Shown: positions 19,641-28,187 of the stretch, piece after piece
Layout: each line of letters starts with the position of its first letter
Numbering within the stretch: position 1 is the stretch's first letter
NCBI GenBank assembly: GCA_026984455.1
Contig: JALSSC010000064.1
Span: forward strand, 2,501-39,362
Length of the DNA stretch: 36,862 bases
Origin: Chromatiaceae bacterium
Lineage (GTDB): Bacteria > Pseudomonadota > Gammaproteobacteria > Chromatiales > Chromatiaceae
Direction: 5' to 3'
Notes under the pieces: generated by a model
Told to the model about the DNA's origin: nothing
Seen by the model: only the letters and a program-made list of their open reading frames with translations
Database searches by the model: none
Made by a program: the position numbers and the translations under genes

Positions 19641-20819
19641 TCACGTACTCTGAATCGCTACACTGAACCAGGAATCGAAGGTCGGAGCGCCCGGGCCGGA
19701 GCGGGCTGCATGAATCTCAAGGATGCGGGAGTCGAGCGGGTCGGGGCTGTCGGCAGCCACCCGGACCACGATCAGCTGCGACGAACCGTCACTCTCCTCT
19801 GTGTGGGGCGGTGTCGGCGATATCGGGGTGACCGTCCAGGCGCCCGGTGGGTTGGCCGGCACGACCCGGGCGCTGTAGTCATAGGTCCCGTCCCGGGTGA
19901 AATTGGCGCTCACCCGGATCAGGGTCTCTTGCCCGACCGGGGTGACGACGACCTGCCCGAGGGCAGGGTCGCTGACCAGGCGGTCGGATGGGAAGACCTG
20001 CATTTGCTCGAAGGTGGTTCGCGCGTCGCTGATCTGGGGGGCTTGCCCGACGACCAAGGGCATGGACAGTGGCGGGGGATTGAGCAGGGGATCGTCCGGG
20101 GCACTGACCGACACCGCTCGTAGGGCCAGGTCCACACGGGTCGCCCCGGCCGGAACGGTGACTGTTACACGAACGGTCACCGGGCTCCCAGCCGCCACCG
20201 TGGCGGTGGTGATGGTCTGGCCCAAGGCATTGGTGATGCGTGTCCCGGCCGACCAAGCGCTCGCAGTGGCGCCCTCGGCGTTGTTAAACAGGACCGACAG
20301 GGCGTAGGTCTCGGGGAGGGTGGTCTGGGAGTCCAGGAGAAAGGGGAAATCGTAGCTCTGCCCAACCTGAATGATGCCAATATCGGCGTCGCCCGGGGAC
20401 AGGACCAGAGAACCCACGGGCGTTTGGACCGCAGGCAGCACCGGGATGATGATCGAAGCACTGCCGCTGGTATTGGCCACCGAAACGATGACGTCCCGCG
20501 GCAGGTCCGCCAGATCCGGGACGTTGAAGCTTAGGTGGGTCGTATCCGTGCCTGGATTGAATTGGGTGATTGGGGTAGTGTCCATCAGGACCGTATTCAG
20601 ATTCGCGGGCACCGCGAAATTGGCACCTTGAAGGGTAATCGCTTCACCGACCCGGACCGAGCCGCTATAGGGTTTCAGGTTTACCTCTGTGGTGGACGGG
20701 GCCGCCCCCTCCAGGGCTGTTATGCGCTGCGCCAAGTCGTTGATGGTGGTGATGACTTGGTTGAAGAATGCCGCGGTGATCAGATCGCCGGGATTGACGT
20801 TCGGTATGGGACTGTCCAT
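19641..20819 (-). CDS. TIG-domain structural protein of the injection system
   Basis: A 392-residue protein. Residues 8-42 form a short helix or coiled coil (FFNQVITTINDLAQRITALE) like the oligomerisation helices of trimeric fibre proteins. Residues 45-130 resemble an IPT/TIG fold (SGSVRVGEAITLQGANF). Further beta-sandwich-like segments fill the rest. No enzymatic motif, signal peptide or membrane segment is seen. Its position after the baseplate genes is where Afp-type clusters carry the fibre gene, so a fibre or surface-decoration role is plausible but not shown. ATG 20819 is chosen because GGGGGG, overlapping the upstream TAA stop, sits four bases before it; the open frame extends upstream without support. 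It runs to 19641, 23 bp before the next start. Confidence 0.82.
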   Translation of the reverse strand: MDSPIPNVNPGDLITAAFFNQVITTINDLAQRITALEGAAPSTTEVNLKPYSGSVRVGEAITLQGANFAVPANLNTVLMDTTPITQFNPGTDTTHLSFNVPDLADLPRDVIVSVANTSGSASIIIPVLPAVQTPVGSLVLSPGDADIGIIQVGQSYDFPFLLDSQTTLPETYALSVLFNNAEGATASAWSAGTRITNALGQTITTATVAAGSPVTVRVTVTVPAGATRVDLALRAVSVSAPDDPLLNPPPLSMPLVVGQAPQISDARTTFEQMQVFPSDRLVSDPALGQVVVTPVGQETLIRVSANFTRDGTYDYSARVVPANPPGAWTVTPISPTPPHTEESDGSSQLIVVRVAADSPDPLDSRILEIHAARSGPGAPTFDSWFSVAIQST

Positions 20820-20820
20820 C

Positions 20821-22137
20821 TTACCCCCCATGCAGTGCATTGCTGTTGCTGTAGTTGCTGAAATCCCAGTAGGATAGGTCCATCCGGGCATCGCCCTGGG
20901 TGGGGGCGCGGCCATGGGCGAACACCAGATAGGGCACCGGAGGCGGCGTCGTCGGCGAGCCCTGCCGGTTTTCCCGCACGAGATAGAGCCAGAGCATCTC
21001 CGCGCTGTTCACATCAATGGGGTCGAGGGCCAGGGACATGCGCAGGAACGGCCTCAGTGTACGGCCCTCCATGAAGACCGGCCCACGGACCGTCATAGCG
21101 GAAAAGAAGCGCGAGATGTCAAAGCCTCGTGTGCCCGGCGTGCCAGCGAGTGGAATCCCGCCGACCGCCGGAAGGTAGCGGAAATGACTCCTGGCCTCGA
21201 TGTGCTCTGGCCCGCTTTGCAGCGATGCCACGTTGGTCAGATCGGCAATCTGCTGCCTGAACTGGAGTAGGATCGGCCCTCCCGGCAGGCCGCCATCGAA
21301 GGCGAGGGACGGCCGCCGAACCGCCCACATATCGACGAAGCCCAGGTGGGTTCCGGACCAAAACAGCAACGCCAAGGGTACGTCGCAGTCGTTCAGTTGC
21401 GGCGTCTCGCCCCCGCGCATCGCCGCCACGGCCCCGAACTCGGCATCGTTCGCCGTGGCCGGGTCGCGCAGCGCGCGCATGCGCTCCTCGGTGCCAAAAC
21501 AGACATGGGCGAGCCAGTTGCGCAGCTTGGACAGGCTCGCCTGGTCGTTGCTGTCCATCAGGGTCGTCAGTGCCGCGCGGGTGTCCGGCGAGAGGGTGGT
21601 CAGTTTCTCCACGGGCATCTCTTCGAGACGGAATACCACGCCTTCGACTGCGTAGCGGCTGCCGCAGCCGACCACCTTTCCGGTGTCGAGGCCGCGTACC
21701 GGGCGCTGATCCCGATACCCCGAACCAGGGGAAACGACCAAAAGATACGCCCCCCGCGCCTGGGGCGTGACGGCGGCCGGTGGGGTGGCGCAGGGCTCGA
21801 ACAGGCTGGCGGCGGGCGGCGCCGGGGAGGGTTCCAGGCTTAGGGTCAGCTTGGGCAGATCCACGGACAACGACAGCATTTGGCCGTTCCGGTCGACGGC
21901 CAGGCCGCGGGTTATGGACAGTGCCGGCGGATCGCCGTCACCGCCGGGAGCCAGTCGCGCCACCTCCAGTCCATGCACGATACCCGTCCCGAGGGCCTTG
22001 CCCAATTGCCCGTGGCGTTGGCGGTTCGCCGTCAGCCCGTCGCCCAAGTCCTCGGCGGTCAGCAGGCTGCCGTTGGTAAACACGGGCTCCCGGATCCCCT
22101 CGTCGAGGATCGATTCCAACAGATAGTGTTCGGTCAT
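20821..22137 (-). CDS. Unknown injection-system protein, related to its upstream neighbour
   Basis: A 438-residue protein that I cannot assign to a named family. Its N-terminal part (about 35-110) has the pattern LGKALGTGIVHGLEVA...LSITRGLAVDRNGQ, which matches a block in the preceding gene (22150-23106) with the same order and spacing, so the two share a module. The remainder contains beta-strand-rich stretches and a Leu-rich region near 200-260. No catalytic signature, signal peptide or membrane segment is evident. ATG 22137 has AGGGG eight bases upstream and lies 12 bp after its neighbour's stop. Position between the baseplate genes and the TIG protein suggests a baseplate-associated or fibre-network component. 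Confidence 0.82.
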   Translation of the reverse strand: MTEHYLLESILDEGIREPVFTNGSLLTAEDLGDGLTANRQRHGQLGKALGTGIVHGLEVARLAPGGDGDPPALSITRGLAVDRNGQMLSLSVDLPKLTLSLEPSPAPPAASLFEPCATPPAAVTPQARGAYLLVVSPGSGYRDQRPVRGLDTGKVVGCGSRYAVEGVVFRLEEMPVEKLTTLSPDTRAALTTLMDSNDQASLSKLRNWLAHVCFGTEERMRALRDPATANDAEFGAVAAMRGGETPQLNDCDVPLALLFWSGTHLGFVDMWAVRRPSLAFDGGLPGGPILLQFRQQIADLTNVASLQSGPEHIEARSHFRYLPAVGGIPLAGTPGTRGFDISRFFSAMTVRGPVFMEGRTLRPFLRMSLALDPIDVNSAEMLWLYLVRENRQGSPTTPPPVPYLVFAHGRAPTQGDARMDLSYWDFSNYSNSNALHGG

Positions 22138-22149
22138 GACGGGTGCCCC

Positions 22150-23106
22150 TCAGACCCCGGACATCCGCCCGACCAGACCGAACAACTCTTGCTGCACCCG
22201 TCCCTTGACCAGGATCGGCCGTTCGCTCTCGTCGATGCGCAGGCTGTTCGGCAGCAATTCGCCTTGGGGGTCCAGTTGCACGACCGGACGGCCGTCGTTG
22301 TCCAGGTCGAAGTCCAGGGCGGCGAGCAGCAGGCAGTCCGTCGCCGTGTCCTGGGTCCGTTCCCGTAGCTGCGCACAGACCTCGGTGGTCCAGAGTACCA
22401 ATACCCGCCGCATGACCTCTGCGGCAAGGCTCTCGGGCAGATGCAAGGGGCCGTCGCCCGGTGGCGAAGCTGCCGGCGAGTCGGCGGCCGCCAGCCCGCT
22501 CACCAGGGCCAGCAGCAACTCGCTGTCGTCGTTCGGCGGCGAGGCGTCAGGGACCACACGAACCCGGTGCAGCAGCGTCCCGAGGCGTCGCATCGCCTGC
22601 TCCTCGGCCTGTACTGGGGCCTCAGCGGAGAACTCCAGGCGGAAGCTCTCCAGGGTACGGGAGGGTTTGCGGGTGTCTTCCTCCGAGGCGCAGGCCGTGC
22701 TCGCCACCGGGGCCAACTCGGTCTGGCATTCCTGATAACAGAGACTGACGTAGGCCCGCGCCGGACCCGGCGGGGGCGTGTCGGGCCGCTCTGCGAGCCA
22801 GCCGCCGAGCAGGCCGCACTGCAACGACGGCACCTGTATCCAACGGCCCTTGGGGCTGACCGCGAAGCCGGGGGTCACCGAGATGCGCAGGTCCGCGCCG
22901 CCGGCGTCGGCTGCGGCACTCAGGGCCAGGCCGCAGACCGTGCCGTAGCCGTGCAGAAGTTCGTTGCCGAGGGCGTGCTTCCACTCGAAGTGTGCTTGTT
23001 CCTGGCGAAAGTCGTTGACTCCCAGCACCATGCCGAAGTTGTAATGGAGTCTTTGGCGGGGATCGAGGGCAGCGATCTCGGCGTCGATGGTCAGACAACT
23101 GGTCAT
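22150..23106 (-). CDS. Unknown injection-system protein, shares a module with the next gene
   Basis: A 318-residue protein with no recognised named domain. Residues 35-110 carry the module HALGNELLHGYGTVCGLALS...LRISVTPGFAVSPKGRWIQV, which parallels the following gene's N-terminal region. After a Pro-rich turn near 130 comes a strand-rich stretch (YVSLCYQECQTEL) and a C-terminal helical part ending in QELFGLVGRMSGV. Its ATG overlaps the TGA of the propeller/gpI gene in an ATGA, implying coupled translation. No signal peptide or membrane segment. It probably belongs to the baseplate periphery, by position only. Confidence 0.82.
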   Translation of the reverse strand: MTSCLTIDAEIAALDPRQRLHYNFGMVLGVNDFRQEQAHFEWKHALGNELLHGYGTVCGLALSAAADAGGADLRISVTPGFAVSPKGRWIQVPSLQCGLLGGWLAERPDTPPPGPARAYVSLCYQECQTELAPVASTACASEEDTRKPSRTLESFRLEFSAEAPVQAEEQAMRRLGTLLHRVRVVPDASPPNDDSELLLALVSGLAAADSPAASPPGDGPLHLPESLAAEVMRRVLVLWTTEVCAQLRERTQDTATDCLLLAALDFDLDNDGRPVVQLDPQGELLPNSLRIDESERPILVKGRVQQELFGLVGRMSGV

Positions 23107-25541
23107 GATATTCCCTCGTTCTTTGCGCGCGGCGGTATCGCGCCGGGGGGATTACGGTCCAGCACGAACCGATCCCTTTCGGGCAGGGGTGGGGCAGCGG
23201 CGAGAAATCCGCTCCCCAAGGCACTGTTCCCGACGGTCACGGGGTGGAAGCGGGCCTGGTCGCCCAGCAGGGTATCCTGCCCCAGGCGCGCCTCGCCGAC
23301 CCGAAAGCCCTCCCAGTAGCGGCGCAGATCGAAGGCCGTATGGGCGGGCTTCTCCAGCTCGACGATGCGCTCGACCATGCGCAGCCGCTCCGCATCCATT
23401 CCCTCGGGCAGCAGGACGCTGAAGCGATGGGCGGTGTCGGCCGCCGATCTGCTCTCGGTACGGGTGAGGAATCTCTCCATGAGACGGATTTGGGATGGGC
23501 GCTGCGGGGAGACCAGAAAGGCGAAGAACAGTGCCTCCAATTCCTCGTCGTCCATGTCCGGGCGGGGCGTGGACAGGCCGATGCGCGCCAGCTGCGCCGT
23601 CAGTCCCGGGTCGGGTTCGGTCCGGGCGCGCTGGAAACGCCTGAGCATCGCCTCCAGGCAGGGCTCGAGGAGCAGATGCAGGGCGAGTCGGATGCCCGCT
23701 GCGGTGCCGCGCCGCTCGAACAACAAGGGTGCCAGGCGGATGAACAGGCGGCGTCGATCCGGTTGCTCCCCCGTGCCGGGACCTGCGCCGGTATCGGCGC
23801 GGCGGTGCAGTTCCCCCCAGAGGGGATCGAGGCTGAGGCCGAGCCAGCCACCCAGCCAGTCCAACACCTCCGCTGGTGCGCTGCGGGGGTCGAGCAACAG
23901 GCCGACGGCGGCCATGCGGCCTTCGATGTGGGCATGGAAGCCCTGGAAATTGGCCAGCAGTCGTTCCAGGAACGAGGCCGACCCGGGGTCTTGCCGATAC
24001 ACCGCAGGCAGATAGCGCTCGCTGTAGGAGAAGCGCGGATAATAGACCCGCAAGGTACGCAGCCGCGGGCTGGCGGAACCATCGCCAAGCAACTCCAGGC
24101 GCACCTGAAGGTAGCGACCCCGTGCCTCCTGCAACAGCACCTCGTAGCTGCCCGTCCCCGGCGGCGGTGGGTCGCAGTCCGCATAGGGTTCGTAATAGGG
24201 CACCTCGGCGCCGAGACCGCGCAGATAGAGGGGGGGTTGGGCGATGAACGGCGCCGAGGCCACCAGCTCGGCTCGATCGTGGCTGCGCACCGCGACCCGC
24301 ACCTCGGTGCCGGATGGGATGCGGGCATCGAGGAATAGGGTGTCCCATTTGCAATCCCGCTGGCGACCATCCAGGATCGGACCGAGGCAGACCGCTTCGC
24401 GCGCATAACGGAATTCCTGCGGCAGGGTCGCCAGGGTCGGCCAACGCACGCCTTCGTCGCCGCTCGCGGCCCGTCCCAGGTCGTAGCGTACGCCGCCCCT
24501 CCGGTCGCTCACCAAGGCCCGGCCGGTGAAGGCGTACAGGGGGCGGGTACCGCCCAGGGCTTCCAGGCCGGGCGGTGATCCATCCCGCCAGCGATAGGCC
24601 AGAACCCGGCCGGCGGCGGCATCCGCCACGTAGACCCTGCCTTCCCTGGGGTCGTAGGCCAAGTCGTGGGCCGTCTGTACCAGGGCCTGCGTTGTCTCTA
24701 GAGGAAGGGTGTAACGCAGGCCATCGCGGTCGTAGCAGTGCAGGATCGGGGGCGCGCCGGGTGGGGTGTCCAGGATCAACAACGCGCCGTCGGGCAGGGC
24801 GGCGAGGGCAATGGGGTCGTCGGCCTCCAGGGTGAGCCCCGCGGGGACCCGGCTGGGTGCTGCGCAAGCCTCGGTCGGGCCCGTCGCCGAGCAGAACTCC
24901 ACAGCCGACGCGGTGCTCGGTGAGGTGGCCTTGGCGCTCAGGCGCAAACTCCGGTCCAGGCCCCAGGCCCGGCGATGCAGTCGGTCTAGGATCCACACCC
25001 CGCCGTCCGTCGCGGCGGTCATGGCGAAGGGCTGGAATGGGGCCGGGAAGGGGATCTGTGCCGGAGGGCCACCACTGTGCAGATCGAAAACCAGGACCCC
25101 ACCCGGGTAGCCGAGCAGCAGGTAATGGTGCTCGCTCACCGTCAGCCCGGCCAGTTCCCGCAGCGGCGCACTGGCAATGGTGGGGGCGAATCCCGCCGTG
25201 GGCATCGCTTGGCTGGGGGTCTGGCTCCAATACAACTGTGGGCGCCGGGAGCCGCTGGGCAGGCGATAGACAGAGCGCCGGTTCTGGCCAATCCAATAGA
25301 GGTTGCCGTAGCCGTCCAGGGCTGCGCCGCGGCGGGCCTCCAACCCCGGTCCGGCGGTTTGGCGGCCGCGCACCGGCAATGAGCGCGGGCGGCGCCTCAG
25401 GCGCAGGCTGTGGTCGCTCTCGTCCCAGGCCAGGTTGGTCCAGAGGCCGGGCGGGCTCATACCCCTCTCGTGCGCCTCGGCGCAGGCCAACCAGTCGTCC
25501 TTGCCGTGCAGGAGTTGGAAACGGGTGCCGTTGTTGTCCAT
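23103..25541 (-). CDS. Beta-propeller fused to gpI-like baseplate domain (Afp12-like)
   Basis: An 812-residue fusion. Residues 70-390 have repeated blade-like strands (GNLYWIGQ, GGVWILDR, GALLILDT, GRVYVADA) like an NHL/SMP-30-type propeller. Residues 405-505 look like a beta-sandwich. From about 505 the sequence (SYSERYLPAVYRQD, FLERLLANFQGFHAHIEGR, LDWLGGWLGLSLDPLWGE) matches the TIGR02242 phage-tail domain, related to P2 gpI and the Afp12 baseplate wedge. The C-terminal quarter is helical. The tail domain places it in the baseplate wedge; the propeller could bind a ligand or partner at the periphery. ATG 25541 has GGGG about eight bases upstream, and its stop overlaps the next gene's ATG. 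Confidence 0.9.
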   Translation of the reverse strand: MDNNGTRFQLLHGKDDWLACAEAHERGMSPPGLWTNLAWDESDHSLRLRRRPRSLPVRGRQTAGPGLEARRGAALDGYGNLYWIGQNRRSVYRLPSGSRRPQLYWSQTPSQAMPTAGFAPTIASAPLRELAGLTVSEHHYLLLGYPGGVLVFDLHSGGPPAQIPFPAPFQPFAMTAATDGGVWILDRLHRRAWGLDRSLRLSAKATSPSTASAVEFCSATGPTEACAAPSRVPAGLTLEADDPIALAALPDGALLILDTPPGAPPILHCYDRDGLRYTLPLETTQALVQTAHDLAYDPREGRVYVADAAAGRVLAYRWRDGSPPGLEALGGTRPLYAFTGRALVSDRRGGVRYDLGRAASGDEGVRWPTLATLPQEFRYAREAVCLGPILDGRQRDCKWDTLFLDARIPSGTEVRVAVRSHDRAELVASAPFIAQPPLYLRGLGAEVPYYEPYADCDPPPPGTGSYEVLLQEARGRYLQVRLELLGDGSASPRLRTLRVYYPRFSYSERYLPAVYRQDPGSASFLERLLANFQGFHAHIEGRMAAVGLLLDPRSAPAEVLDWLGGWLGLSLDPLWGELHRRADTGAGPGTGEQPDRRRLFIRLAPLLFERRGTAAGIRLALHLLLEPCLEAMLRRFQRARTEPDPGLTAQLARIGLSTPRPDMDDEELEALFFAFLVSPQRPSQIRLMERFLTRTESRSAADTAHRFSVLLPEGMDAERLRMVERIVELEKPAHTAFDLRRYWEGFRVGEARLGQDTLLGDQARFHPVTVGNSALGSGFLAAAPPLPERDRFVLDRNPPGAIPPRAKNEGIS

Positions 25542-25552
25542 GGGCAGATCCC

Positions 25553-27787
25553 CTAACAGGTCTCCTCGACCACCGGTACGGGCACTACCGAGACGCCGGG
25601 CACCGGTGCCGGCGTGGGTTCGGCGACCAACGCCTCGAGAGCTAAGGCGGTCGTCCCGACGCTGACCTCCAGCGCCGCCACGAGGGGCAGTTGCAGGCCG
25701 GCCAACTCGATCCGCTCACGTTGTATCGGACCGTTCCCGCCGAGGCGCAATTCTTCGACATACCCGACTCCCGGGACGCGGCTGGCCACGGCCTCCAGGT
25801 CCTTGGCCAGCAGCGGCTTGTTGAGGCTCCAGCCCCGTCCGTCCGAGCCGCCTGGGGGGAGGGAGGAGAGGTACCGCCGTAGGCGCCGGCCTACCTCGGT
25901 GCGCACGCTGTCGGCAAAGAAATCGCCCCGCACCTGAATCGCCAGCGTCAGGTAGACCGGCACGTAGTCGGGTCCGCGTACATGGATCTCGGTGGTGATC
26001 GGCCGCCGTTCGTCGAGATAGTCGCACAGGCGGCGCAGGAACAGCCGGTCGGGAGTGGGCCAGAGGGGGTTGAGGGGATCGACAGCGGGCACGGCCAACA
26101 GCGTCACGCTACCGGCGGCATCCAGGTCGGGGGGAGTGCCCGGTCGGTACAGGGGCAGTACCTCTATCCGTCCCGGGTGTATCCCCTCAGCACGCAGGGC
26201 AACGTCTCGATAGTCCTGTTGAGTCACCAGACGCTCTCGATGCCTGACTATCCGGGGGATGTTGCGCTCCCCTTCGGCGGGGGTCTCTCCCGGGGCGCCG
26301 CCGGAGGTCGGGACCGGGTTCTCGATGCGGAAACCACCCTTGAGCCGCGTATCGCGACTGGCGTTGATCGCACCGATGGCCAGGTTGCCGGCCGGGCCAC
26401 CCCCGTATTGGTAGGTGGCCAACAGGCGTACATTGCGGGGCGGGCGGGCGCCGCGCAGACCGTCGCCGAAGCGGATCAGGCCGGCCTCCGGGTCGAGGTC
26501 GAATACTGGGTCGTTGGGGCCGGCGGCGAGCAGGTCGTCGGTCCGATACCAGCGACCGAGGCCACCGTTCTCGGTCCGCCCCACCAGAGAGACCGAGCGG
26601 GCCAAGACCGGGGTGTGGGCCAGGCTGAAGGATTGGTTTGGTTCGCCGTTGCCGACCCCCAGGAATTCATCGATCCGGGTGGCTGCCTGGATTACCCGGG
26701 CGGCGTTGATGCCGGCCCAGGTGAGGCGCAGGGAGGGCGGCGCGCTGCCACCATCGGGGGCGCCGATGCGGAGCCGAATCCAGGTCACCAGGCGCGCCGC
26801 CACCTGTGGGTCCGCAATGCGCGGGGGAAAGTCCTCGACTCCTTCCCGCAAGGGGTCGTCGAAGCTCCAGGTGCGCAGCGCGTCGGCTCCTGGTAAGGGC
26901 AGTTGCACCACCGTTGGCAGGGCCTCCAGGTCGGGCGTGTTGAGGGGCCGCAGCGGGCTGTACAGGGCGCCGGCGTCGCTGTCGTCCGGGTTGCCAGGCA
27001 ATTCGAAGATAAGGCGCCGGTCCAGGGTGGAGGGGGCGGCGAAGCGCAGCGGGGTCAGGGGGGCGATCTCGCCAGCCAGGGCGGGCACCAGACCGAGGGA
27101 CAAGGTCTGCCGGGCGATCGTCTTGCGGGTTTGGTCCGGGTCGCCGCCCGGGGGCGCCAACAGGGCCAGATAGAGGCTCTTGTCCAGGCTCGTGGCCAAA
27201 TCCAGGACCGGGCTCGGCTCGGCCGCCGTGGGCAGTGTCATGGCGCGGGATTCGTAGAATGCCAGTGTCGCCCGGGCCGCCTGGCCGTCGCTCGACGCCC
27301 TGTCCAGATCGGCCTCGGCCGCCAAACGCAGGGCCTCGTAACGGGTCTCGAACTCCTGCCGTCGCGGGTCGCTGTCGTCGATCGGCTGCTTATAGTAGGC
27401 TCGTGCCTCCAGGGGCAGGACGTTGAGGCCGTCCAGGGTCTGGAAATCCAGCTTGCCGGCGGACAGGACCAGCCCCGCATTGAGTGGCAAGGGCTGTAGG
27501 GGGGCGCGTTGGTTGGCAATGGTGACCAATCCGCTGGCCGGCGTCGCGGGCCGCAGGGGGATGCCCAGCAGTTGCAGAAACTTGAGCCGGTCGCGCTCGG
27601 GGATGCGGTTGGCGCGATAGGCCAGGGCATCGGTGAGGAAGGCAAACAACTGTACCAGGGTGATGCCGGGGTCGCTCTCGACCCCGTAATTGGTCCACTC
27701 CGGGGTGAAGCTCGGGATACGCCGCTTGGCCTCTTCCAGCAGACGCTCGAAGTTCAGATCGTCGAGTATGGGAACCTGTAGTGGCAT
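25553..27787 (-). CDS. gpJ-like baseplate wedge protein (Afp11-like)
   Basis: A 744-residue protein of the TIGR02243 baseplate assembly family (P2 gpJ, T4 gp6, Afp11). The N-terminal signature EWTNYGVESDPGITLVQLFA with DALAYRANRIPERDR is at about 30-70. Central motifs include the FGDGLRG segment near 445-451, and the later region near 505-535 (IPRIVRHRERLVTQQDYRDV) is the typical gpJ C-terminal part. It forms the wedge that joins baseplate to sheath. It is 4 bp after the gp25-like gene; in Afp clusters a PAAR gene sits between these two and none fits here. GGAGG with good spacing precedes ATG 27787. Confidence 0.95.
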   Translation of the reverse strand: MPLQVPILDDLNFERLLEEAKRRIPSFTPEWTNYGVESDPGITLVQLFAFLTDALAYRANRIPERDRLKFLQLLGIPLRPATPASGLVTIANQRAPLQPLPLNAGLVLSAGKLDFQTLDGLNVLPLEARAYYKQPIDDSDPRRQEFETRYEALRLAAEADLDRASSDGQAARATLAFYESRAMTLPTAAEPSPVLDLATSLDKSLYLALLAPPGGDPDQTRKTIARQTLSLGLVPALAGEIAPLTPLRFAAPSTLDRRLIFELPGNPDDSDAGALYSPLRPLNTPDLEALPTVVQLPLPGADALRTWSFDDPLREGVEDFPPRIADPQVAARLVTWIRLRIGAPDGGSAPPSLRLTWAGINAARVIQAATRIDEFLGVGNGEPNQSFSLAHTPVLARSVSLVGRTENGGLGRWYRTDDLLAAGPNDPVFDLDPEAGLIRFGDGLRGARPPRNVRLLATYQYGGGPAGNLAIGAINASRDTRLKGGFRIENPVPTSGGAPGETPAEGERNIPRIVRHRERLVTQQDYRDVALRAEGIHPGRIEVLPLYRPGTPPDLDAAGSVTLLAVPAVDPLNPLWPTPDRLFLRRLCDYLDERRPITTEIHVRGPDYVPVYLTLAIQVRGDFFADSVRTEVGRRLRRYLSSLPPGGSDGRGWSLNKPLLAKDLEAVASRVPGVGYVEELRLGGNGPIQRERIELAGLQLPLVAALEVSVGTTALALEALVAEPTPAPVPGVSVVPVPVVEETC

Positions 27788-27790
27788 GAC

Positions 27791-28183
27791 CTAACCCTCC
27801 AGTACGAGGTTCAGCCCCAGGCGGCCGGGTTCCTGGGTGGCGACCAAGCGGAACAGGATCGTCACCCGGGCGCTGCGCGGCTCGTCCGGGTCCGCCTCCA
27901 CCTGGACCTCGTCGATACTGATGCGCGGCTCCCAGCGGGTCAGGTTGCGTTGGATAGCCTCGCGAATCCGCTGGTGGGTGGCGGGGATGTTGGGCTCGAA
28001 CAGAAAGCGCGTGAGGCCGCAACCGAAGTCCTCGCGCATGACCCGCTCACCGGGCTCGGTGAGCAGGATCAGGCGCATGGATTCACGCACGTTGTCTTCG
28101 CCCCGGGACCAGACCAGACGGCCGTCGTCCCCCACCCGGGGTGGAAAACCGAGCCCCTGTCCGAACAGTGTCTGGTTACTCAT
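27791..28183 (-). CDS. gp25-like baseplate wedge protein (Afp9-like)
   Basis: A 130-residue protein of the GPW/gp25 family with the characteristic EPGERVMREDFGCGLTRFLF block and a C-terminal beta strand set (ARVTILFRLVATQEPGRLGL). The length matches the family. It is a baseplate wedge component, next to the gpJ gene as in other contractile tails. Upstream of ATG 28183 the ribosome site is weak (GGTTAGTGTC), and the start lies 4 bp after the preceding stop, so expression is probably coupled to it. Confidence 0.95.
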   Translation of the reverse strand: MSNQTLFGQGLGFPPRVGDDGRLVWSRGEDNVRESMRLILLTEPGERVMREDFGCGLTRFLFEPNIPATHQRIREAIQRNLTRWEPRISIDEVQVEADPDEPRSARVTILFRLVATQEPGRLGLNLVLEG

Positions 28184-28187
28184 GACA

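Noticed and set aside
23152..25296. A 714-codon - strand frame overlapping the propeller/gpI gene
   Set aside because: Wrong frame: Arg/Pro/Gly-rich without motifs, whereas the overlapping frame contains the gpI-like domain and has a ribosome site.
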